A stretch of 64,000 nucleotides of DNA, from positions 1-64,000 of the forward strand of contig NZ_QMEA01000022.1 of the NCBI RefSeq assembly GCF_012912105.1. Reading direction: 5' to 3'. Under the pieces are notes generated by a model that worked only from the letters and a program-made list of their open reading frames with translations, was not told the origin of the DNA and did no database searches. Below are positions 8,990-16,900 of the stretch, piece after piece; the stretch's first letter is position 1, and the number at the start of each line of letters is the position of its first letter. The position numbers and the translations under genes are program-made. The DNA comes from Brasilonema sp. UFV-L1. GTDB taxonomy: Bacteria > Cyanobacteriota > Cyanobacteriia > Cyanobacteriales > Nostocaceae.

Positions 8990-11900
8990 ATGGCTACTCT
9001 CAAAGCTTCTCAACAGGGACTCGGAAGAATTAAACAAGCTAGAAGTGAAAAGGGATGGTCTGTTGATGATTTTAGATGGATAGAATCAGCTAGTGAAGTT
9101 TTAGGTGTTTGTTGGAAACAAGATGGCGTTCTTGCTGTAGGCATTTCAGAAGGAACTTGGAAACGCTTCTTAGCAGGAAAGTACTCAATTAACGCTGAGG
9201 CGTTTCAAGCATACTGCCAAGTTTTGGGGTTGAATTGGGAAGAAGTGGTAGAGAAGTCAGAAGTCAAGAGTCAAGAGTCAAGAGTCAAGAGTCAAAAGTC
9301 AAAAGTCCAGAGTCAAGAGTTATTTTCTGTGTCTGTGCGTCCGTATGTTCCTGCGTCCTCCTCCTATGCTTATATGGACTGGGGTGAAGCACCTGATGTT
9401 TCCATTTTTTACGGGCGTGGTGAAGAACTGGATACTGTTAAGCGCTGGATTGTCCAGGAAAAATGCCGCTTGGTGACGCTGCTAGGGATGGGTGGAATTG
9501 GCAAAACGACTTTGGTTGTCAAGCTGGCGCAACAAATTGTTGTAGATACGCAAGATATCACGTCTCTAGAGTATGTCATTTGGCGGAGTCTTCGCAATGC
9601 TCCCCCTGCTGAAGATATTTTGGCTGAGTTGATTCAGTTTTTATCCCGACAGCAGGAAACAAGTTTACCAGTTCACTTAGAAGGCAGAATTTCGTTATTA
9701 CTAAAATATTTACGTTCGTTGCGTTGTCTGCTGATTTTAGATAATGCTGAGTCCATTTTACAGGCGGGCGATCGCATGGGTCGTTATCGGTCTGAATACG
9801 AAGGTTATGGTCAACTTTTCCGATGCATTGCTGAAACTTCACACCAAAGTTGTTTGATTCTGACTTCGCGGGAAAAACCCAAAGGACTATCTCAATTCGA
9901 GGGTGAACTTTTACCTGTGCGTTCTCTCCAACTTTCAGGTTTACCAGAAACAGAAGGACGGGAACTGTTCAACGTCAAAGGTCAGTTTACGGCAACACCA
10001 AACCAATGGCAAACCCTCATTTCCCGCTATGGCGGAAATCCCCTTGCTCTTAAAATTGTGGCATCTTCCATCCGAGACTTTTTTGATGGTAGTGTTTCAC
10101 AATTTCTCGAAGTTTCCCAACAAAGTGCATTTATCTTCGATGATATCCGTGACCTGCTCAACCAACAGTTCCATCGTCTCACGGATTTGGAACGGGAGAT
10201 TATGTACTGGTTAGCAATCAACCGCGAACCAATTTCATTGCAGGAGTTGCAAGCAGATTTTGTGACTCATGTTCCATCTCGTGAAATATTGGAATCACTC
10301 AGTTCTTTGCAAAGACGATCTCTCATTGAGAAGGTTACGCCTACGCTAATTGCAAAAAGTACCAGTCACTTTACTCAGCAACCTGTGGTGATGGAGTATG
10401 TCATCAGCCAGTTAATTGAGAGGGTTTGTGAGGAAATAGTCACTCAAGAAATTTTTTTGTTCGCAACTCATGCATTAACTAAAGCCTTAGCCAAAGATTA
10501 TGTGCGGGAGACTCAAATCAATCTGATTTTGCAACCTTTGATCAACACACTGATTGCACAACTTGGCAGCCAGGAAGCGATCGCTAGTCATCTCAATCAA
10601 ATTCTCTCAAATTTACGCGGGAAAACACCCAAAGATACAGGATACGCAGCAGGTAATGCTCTGAATTTGCTACATCAAGCACAGATTGATTTGAGTGGCT
10701 ATGACTTTTCCCGTTTAACTGTTTGGCAAGCTTACCTTCAGGGAGTCGATTTACATAACGTCAATTTTGCCGGCTCAGATTTATCTCGCTGTGTTTTTAC
10801 GGAAACTCTAGGTAATATTTTATCAGCTACTTTTAGTCCAGATGGTGAGTTATTGGCGACCTGTGACACTGATTGTCATGTCCGTTTGTGGGAGGTGAAA
10901 TCAGGAAAACTATTATTGATTTGCCAAGGTCACACCAACTGGGTACGCTCGGTTGCGTTTAGTCCCAATGGGGAAATTCTAGCAAGTTGTGGTGCCGATA
11001 AGACTGTAAGGTTATGGAGTGTTCGGGATGGTGTGTGTATCAAAACCTTGATTGGGCACACTCATGAGACATTTTCTATGGCATTTACTCCCGATGGTCA
11101 AACTTTAGCGAGTGCGAGTGGCGATCGCACCATAAAAATTTGGGATATACGTGATGGTATTTGCCTGAAAACGCTTTGCGAACATACTGATTGGGTGCGT
11201 TGTGTAGCATTTAGTCCAGATGGACAAACTTTGGCAAGTGGTAGTGCTGACCATACAATTAAACTGTGGGATATTAATCAGGGGAAATGCAGGAAAACTT
11301 TGAGTGAACATCAAGGTTGGGTACGTTCGGTAGCATTTAGTGCGGATGGACAAACTTTAGCGAGTGGGAGTGGCGATCGCACAATCAAACTCTGGAATTA
11401 TCGCACGGGTCATTGCATTCAAACTTACACCGGACACACTAACGGAGTTTACTCGGTAGCATTTAATCCCCAAGGTGAGATACTTGTTAGTGGTAGTGGC
11501 GACTACACGGTGAAACTTTGGGACTGCAATACCCATAGTTGTGTAAAAACATTGCATGGACATAACAATGAGGTTTGTTGCGTTGGTCTGAGTTGCGATG
11601 GGCAAACTTTAGTTTGTGTGAGTTTAGACCAAACAGTTAAGCTATGGGATACTCAAACTGGACAATGCTTGAAAACGTGGTATGGAAATACAGATTGGGC
11701 GTTTCCAGTTGCGTTTAGTTCCTTTTCTCAGGAAGGCAAAGGAAACATCCTGGCGAGTGGTAGTAACGACAAAACAGTGAAACTATGGGATTGGCAAACT
11801 GGAGATTGTGTGAGAACATTGCAGGGACATACAGACTTTATTTATGGAATAGCCTTTAGTCCGGATGGAAAAACTTTAGCAAGTGGCAGTACAGATTCTT

Positions 11901-12676
11901 CAATAAGATTATGGAACGCGTTAACGGGTCAATGCTTTCAGATTTTACACGGGCATACAGATTGGATTGATGCAGTTGCCTTTCATCCCCAAGGTAAGAT
12001 TGTTGCTAGTGGTAGTGCTGACTGTACAGCCAAGCTGTGGGAGAAAAGTACAGGTCAATGTCTCAAAACCTTTACTGGACATACTGAGAAAATACTGGGA
12101 ATTGCGTTTAGTCCAGATGGAGAAATTTTAGCTAGTGCTGGTGCTGACCAATCTGTAAGACTATGGGATTGTCAAACAGGTCATTGTATAAGAATAATAC
12201 ATGCACATGAGGCTCGCTGTTACGCCGCAATCTTTAGTCCCGATGAGCAAATATTAGCTACTTGCAGTACCGATCAAACCATAAAGCTTTGGGATTGGCA
12301 GACAGGAAAATGTCTCAGAACTCTTACAGGACATACCAACTGGGTGTTTGCTGTTGCTTTTAGTCCCAATGGGCAGATCCTCGCCAGTGCTTCCCACGAC
12401 CAAACAGTAAGAATTTGGGATGTGAAAACGGGCGAATGTTATCATATCTGCGTTGGACATACTCATTTGGTGTCTGCTGTTGCTTTTAGTCCAGATGGGC
12501 AAGTTGTTGCCAGTGGTTCTCAAGACCAAACCGTGAGGATTTGGGATGTGAAGACAGGGGAGTGCCTAAGAATGTTGAGGGCAAAAAGACTTTACGAGGG
12601 GATGAATATTACTGGTGTCAAAGGGTTAACGGATGCGACGATTTTGACTTTGCAAGCGCTGGGTGCGGTGATATAA
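8990..12676 (+). CDS. NB-ARC ATPase with 14 WD40 repeats (STAND protein)
   Basis: 1228-residue STAND-type protein. Residues 1-90 form a small helical N-terminal domain (EGTWKRFLAGKYSINAEAF). Residues 91-115 are a charged linker encoded by tandem AGTCAAG heptamers. An NB-ARC ATPase begins near residue 135 (VSIFYGRGEEL) with P-loop LLGMGGIGKTTL and Walker B CLLILDNAES. A winged-helix/helical arm and a pentapeptide-like turn (LSGYDFSRL) precede 14 WD40 repeats (about 605-1200), enough for two seven-bladed propellers. Each repeat ends in a LWD/LWN-type strand. STAND proteins switch on after a ligand binds the sensor repeats; a stress or phage sensor is plausible but no toxic effector domain is recognised at the N-terminus. 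AGGAGGG lies about 15 bases before the ATG. Confidence 0.9.
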   Translation: MATLKASQQGLGRIKQARSEKGWSVDDFRWIESASEVLGVCWKQDGVLAVGISEGTWKRFLAGKYSINAEAFQAYCQVLGLNWEEVVEKSEVKSQESRVKSQKSKVQSQELFSVSVRPYVPASSSYAYMDWGEAPDVSIFYGRGEELDTVKRWIVQEKCRLVTLLGMGGIGKTTLVVKLAQQIVVDTQDITSLEYVIWRSLRNAPPAEDILAELIQFLSRQQETSLPVHLEGRISLLLKYLRSLRCLLILDNAESILQAGDRMGRYRSEYEGYGQLFRCIAETSHQSCLILTSREKPKGLSQFEGELLPVRSLQLSGLPETEGRELFNVKGQFTATPNQWQTLISRYGGNPLALKIVASSIRDFFDGSVSQFLEVSQQSAFIFDDIRDLLNQQFHRLTDLEREIMYWLAINREPISLQELQADFVTHVPSREILESLSSLQRRSLIEKVTPTLIAKSTSHFTQQPVVMEYVISQLIERVCEEIVTQEIFLFATHALTKALAKDYVRETQINLILQPLINTLIAQLGSQEAIASHLNQILSNLRGKTPKDTGYAAGNALNLLHQAQIDLSGYDFSRLTVWQAYLQGVDLHNVNFAGSDLSRCVFTETLGNILSATFSPDGELLATCDTDCHVRLWEVKSGKLLLICQGHTNWVRSVAFSPNGEILASCGADKTVRLWSVRDGVCIKTLIGHTHETFSMAFTPDGQTLASASGDRTIKIWDIRDGICLKTLCEHTDWVRCVAFSPDGQTLASGSADHTIKLWDINQGKCRKTLSEHQGWVRSVAFSADGQTLASGSGDRTIKLWNYRTGHCIQTYTGHTNGVYSVAFNPQGEILVSGSGDYTVKLWDCNTHSCVKTLHGHNNEVCCVGLSCDGQTLVCVSLDQTVKLWDTQTGQCLKTWYGNTDWAFPVAFSSFSQEGKGNILASGSNDKTVKLWDWQTGDCVRTLQGHTDFIYGIAFSPDGKTLASGSTDSSIRLWNALTGQCFQILHGHTDWIDAVAFHPQGKIVASGSADCTAKLWEKSTGQCLKTFTGHTEKILGIAFSPDGEILASAGADQSVRLWDCQTGHCIRIIHAHEARCYAAIFSPDEQILATCSTDQTIKLWDWQTGKCLRTLTGHTNWVFAVAFSPNGQILASASHDQTVRIWDVKTGECYHICVGHTHLVSAVAFSPDGQVVASGSQDQTVRIWDVKTGECLRMLRAKRLYEGMNITGVKGLTDATILTLQALGAVI

Positions 12677-12775
12677 CTCACTTTCCGCACTCTCAAGTAT
12701 CACACTACGGGTTTTTACGGAACAGGGAACTCTTGACAGTACAGGGTGAGGAATGTGGGATACAAGTATTTATCC

Positions 12776-12890
12776 CAATACCGTTCAGATAAGACCAAAA
12801 CCCTTATCAAAACGTCAATGTAGAGACGTTGCATGCAACGTCTCTACACGTGTGCAATGTTCACCAACAATCCTTAACTGAACCGTATTG
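12776..12890. mobile_element. 115-bp MITE with 10-bp target duplication
   Basis: The element has 18-bp terminal inverted repeats differing at two positions (left CAATACCGTTCAGATAAG; inverted right CAATACGGTTCAGTTAAG). It is flanked on both sides by the 10-base direct repeat GTATTTATCC (12766-12775 and 12891-12900). Its interior carries a perfect 28-base palindrome centred on TTGCATGCAA near 12831. It has no coding capacity and the palindrome may terminate the WD40 transcript. Partial copies lie at 44028-44099 and 57120-57228, and a lone end at 20178-20195. Confidence 0.85.
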
Positions 12891-12934
12891 GTATTTATCC
12901 TACCTGCACTGGGGGATATGATAGCGATTGCATC

Positions 12935-13270
12935 TTAACCGACTGCATAACGGGTAAATTGGCGTTTAAAAGAGGAATGAAAACCCAAAACAATATCTGA
13001 AGTGGGTACGCCCATTTCAACCAATCTTTCGGCAATAGATTCTTCTGTACCGTTATATTGAATCCAAATTTTACCGTCTTGAATATCAAAGTGCATAACA
13101 GGACCAAATACCCGCTTATCTCCTTGCCAGCCGACATAAGCGAGTTGATAATGGTCATGTTCGTTGTCAAATATTAGCTCTGCCTTCACTGTTTCAGTAG
13201 TGGTAGCAATTTGGGCGTGTTCGGTCAAAATTTGCTTGACAAATTGTCGATAGCGTTCTAGTTTATCCAT
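12935..13270 (-). CDS. xisI: XisI-family protein
   Basis: 111-residue XisI homologue with MDKLERYRQ start, HYQLAYVGWQGDKR core and the C-terminal VPTSDIVLGFHSSFKR motif shared with the copy at 7411. Its start overlaps the xisH stop by 13 bases, indicating translational coupling. With its partner it forms an intact xisH-xisI pair on the strand opposite to the damaged first pair, with the giant WD40 gene between them. The excision-controlling role is known only for the fdxN element; no such element is visible here. Confidence 0.9.
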   Translation of the reverse strand: MDKLERYRQFVKQILTEHAQIATTTETVKAELIFDNEHDHYQLAYVGWQGDKRVFGPVMHFDIQDGKIWIQYNGTEESIAERLVEMGVPTSDIVLGFHSSFKRQFTRYAVG

Positions 13271-13674
13271 TGCTTAATCTCCTCCTGTTGAGGATCGTAA
13301 GTTATCAGCTTAACTTGATAGCGTTTAAGAGCGCGTTGGATGAAAGGAAGCTGAAAAAAATCCTGATAAGTTTCAACGGGAATGGCTAAGTAAACACTTC
13401 TATCTGGTTCTTGTTCTTCAAGTGCTTGGCAATAGTTAAGATATTGACCCAATGCGGTATGAAATGCACTAATATCTGAGTCCCCAATAAAGCTTTTTAT
13501 TTCTACAGCAATTTTTTCTGAATCCCGTTCTGCGGCAAGCGCAGTATCTGCTGCCAAATCAATTTGTAATTTGACAGCTTCGCTAATGCGAATAGTGAGA
13601 GGATCATGGGTGATATTCCATCCGTCTTTGATTAATGCATTTTTAACCTGTTGATGGAAAACATCTTTAGCCAT
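13258..13674 (-). CDS. xisH: XisH-family protein
   Basis: 138-residue XisH homologue, intact. Conserved motifs are MAKDVFHQQVKNALIKDGW, DLAAD-x-ALAAER and KIAVEIKSFIGDSDISAFH, which contains the (D/E)XK-type VEIKSF strand of the nuclease-like fold, and a C-terminal EEIKQWIN. It serves as the reference that shows the copy at 7006-7423 carries a frameshift. It precedes xisI in a two-gene operon. Function beyond the family name is not established from this context. Confidence 0.92.
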   Translation of the reverse strand: MAKDVFHQQVKNALIKDGWNITHDPLTIRISEAVKLQIDLAADTALAAERDSEKIAVEIKSFIGDSDISAFHTALGQYLNYCQALEEQEPDRSVYLAIPVETYQDFFQLPFIQRALKRYQVKLITYDPQQEEIKQWIN

Positions 13675-13734
13675 TGTGGATGTTTGTCATCCTGATTGTG
13701 GTTAACTTTATTTTATCGGAAAGCTCAGATCTGA

Positions 13735-13805
13735 AGAAACACAAAGAACTCTTAACAGGGAACTCTTAACAGGGAACAGGGAACTCTTAACAGGGAACAG
13801 TGAGC
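13735..13805. repeat. Tandem short repeat (AACTCTTAACAGGG)
   Basis: Several head-to-tail copies of AACTCTTAACAGGGAAC and shorter AACAGGG units lie upstream of xisH, an STRR-like tract. Related AACAGGGAACTCTTGACAG sequence occurs at 12721-12740. It is non-coding. Confidence 0.7.
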
Positions 13806-13986
13806 ATTAACTGATACTGCGCTTCCTTGATAACTGTTTTAGTTGAACACTCTAAAACTAAGTCAGCCAGTGCTTGAAGTCGGTTTTTGAATATCAATCT
13901 CTGGTCAACACAAGAAATTATTCGTACAATTCGCAACCAAATATTGAGTGAGAACTGAGAAACAGACTCAGTCCTCACCAATATTA

Positions 13987-16900
13987 TTAAGCAGGCAACA
14001 GCAATCGAGCTAAGGCTCTAGCACTGTTGAGCGGGTTATTGAAGTCGAACGCTAAATTGACGTTGCGACTTTGATTCAGATACACCAGGCTAAGGCTAAG
14101 AGAAATGCTTCCACCTGCTGCCGAGTTGAGACTGGTGTCGAAACTGGCAGAACGCACATCCAGCAGGCTATTCAATCCGTTGCGTCGGATGAAGTCACTT
14201 ACCGATGCAAATGCGCCCACCGAGGCTCTGATAGTTTCCAGAGTGCCTTGCAAAGCTATCAGACTTCCATTGGCGGATTCCCGCGCCGTGAGCAGAGTTG
14301 CTACGCGGGGGTCAGCATCAATGGGAAATGTGACAACTCCCTGTTGGAGTAATCTCAACGTTTCCTGGCTACCCCGCAAAGCTGCTTCTGCCAAAGGTAG
14401 CCCTGCCTGACGGATCCGCAGTTCCCCTTCCAGACGGATGATCTCGTCTGGTCGGCGTGGAACACAAACATTGGGTCCAATCACAGGTGGAATGCGGGTG
14501 CAAACTTGGTTATTGCGTTCGCGGTTAAGATCATTTTGCAAACGCTGGATATCTCTCGTGATATTATCCAGATTTTGTTGATCCCTGTTGACAGCGGCGC
14601 TTGCATCCCTGAGACGGGTGTTTGCTGTCTCCCGTTCCTGTCTCACCACATTACGTTGAGCGTTAATTTGCGTGTCGAGTTGATTAACTCGATTTTGAGC
14701 ATTCTGGACATCCATTTCTGCTCGTCTGAGACCCGCCGTTGCTGTATCCACTGCAGCTTGAATTGCTCGGGAAGTTTCCCGATTGAGGTACCCAAACAAG
14801 TCATTTTGCATTCTACCTACAACTCGGAAGTTGGCGGCATTGTTGAGCTGTTGTCCCTGAACTTCTAATACAGACTGGAAGGTATTGAAGAGGCGACCTT
14901 CGCTTCGGAAGGAGAACTGGTTCTGCGCCACAGCAATCTGAGTTTCACTCGCGATGCCTAACAGCCGAATGGCACCGGAAATAATTGCTCTTAAGGGTTG
15001 TTGCGGACTGACCCGGAGCAGAATCGCGGGGTTTGGTTGCCCACCAGCACCACTGAGTTGGAATGCACCATTCAGCACGCTTAAGCCCTGGATTGTGCCC
15101 TGAACCATTGCACCACGGTTACTGTCAATTTCCACTGACAGATTTGCTTGTAGTCCCCAGAGATTAACACCTACAGTTCCTTGCAACAATAGCAACTGAT
15201 TCCTAGTGTTTACGTTGAGGGTGGTCATCACTCCCAACCAGTTACCCTGGACAAAGAGCCGATTGTTATCAACGATCGCCCTTGCGTTGACCAAATCAAA
15301 CCCCGCTAGGGAAGTATTCACATTGCCTGCTAGGTGGAAATTTGAGTTGCTGAGGAGTCCCTCTAGATGACCGTTTACCTGTAAGGGAAATCCCTGTGGG
15401 AAGAGGCTCAACTCACCTCGATACCTAAATTGGTCATTGACGATTTGGATATCACCGTTAAATATCTGGCGATTGAGAATTGACAGGGAGCTGCGCCCCA
15501 TTAATTGGAATACCGTGGAGGATGCATCGTCTGGTAAAGGAGTCAGTATGGATGCTGGGAGTCTCTGCCATTGGGCACCTTGAATAGTGCCAGCATTCCC
15601 ATTCCCGGTTAGATCATTAGCAACAGTCCCCTGTCCTTCGTTCAGCTGCCAGTAGCCCACCAGTCCAGGCTCATCTCCCCGGAGGCGACCAGACATGTTC
15701 ATCCGAATCTCTCCATTGGAGAGGGCGCGGTTCCAAATGCGGACATCCTGGATTTGTCCCTGGAAGAAACGCTCAGTTCCAGTACCGCGAGCACCAATTG
15801 CCCAGTTTTCGCCCAGAGCGATCGCTCCCCTGGCTGCTTGATTCGCACTGACTTCCACCCCATTGCGATAAAGCCGCCAACTCATGCCATCATACAGTCC
15901 CGCCAGGTGTACCCAGTTGCCAATATCCTCAGCAGAAATTGCTACCGATGTCAAGTATTCTTGTCCATCCCAGGAGCCAATTTGATAACTGCCGTTGCCG
16001 ATTCTCAAAAATACCTCACCATTGGGGGAGCGGGTATACCCGTGAGCGATAATGTTACGTAAGCCGTCCGTGGCTTGAGGTCTAACCCAGGCTTCAATCG
16101 TAATTTGACCCGTGAAATTCAAACTAGCAGGGTTGTTGAGCGTGATGTAATTATTTTGTCCATTAAATGCTAGAGCGTAAGTAGTGGATGCAGTTTGGGA
16201 TGATGTGGGTGCTGTCGGCAGAGTTGATGATGCTCTGGGAGTGTTGATGCTAACGCTGCCAGCCATTTCCCAATCGAGAATGTTAGAAATGGCACCCGCA
16301 ATCCGGAATCCGGTGGCAAAACCCTGAGAGTCAGATGCTGCTAAACCAAATACGGCATCCAGCATAGCAACATTTGTCACATTCCAGTTGCCGCGCATGA
16401 GCGCCACTAATCCCTCGTCGTTGCGGCTACCTGTGGGTGTGGGGATGACAGCCAAAGCGGCGTTTGCCTGTTGATCGTTGACAAAACCCAACTGATTGTA
16501 AACCATTTGCCGAGACGCTGATTTCGTCGCAATTTGCCGGAACTCATTCGGGGTCGTCATTAACCAGCCTGCATTAATGGCAGCGGGACCAAAGTCAAGA
16601 CCAACACTGTTCACGCGGTACTCCAGGGGCATCGCCTGAATCAACCGATTGACTGATAAGGTTTTCAAGCCATTCAGCAAGTTGGCAAGGTTGCGGTAAG
16701 CATCAATTTCAATGCCGCTAGCTGTGGAACCCAACCGTTGACTGCCCAGGTATTCGGGGAGTTGTAAGAAGTTACCACTCAGGGGTAAGGTAAATCTTAG
16801 ATTGACATCTGTGGGGGCATCGTCAGGATTGAGCAGGAAGTTGCGATCGCTGAAGAACTGCCGGAAGTTCGAGAGGATTTGCCCGACCTCTGCCAGGTTG

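Noticed and set aside
12541-12792. 83-residue plus-strand ORF after the WD40 gene
   Set aside because: It begins inside the WD40 frame, reads into repeat DNA and ends at the MITE.
13787-13981. 64-residue minus-strand ORF between xisH and the LamG gene
   Set aside because: No start signal and no recognisable domain; possible but unsupported.
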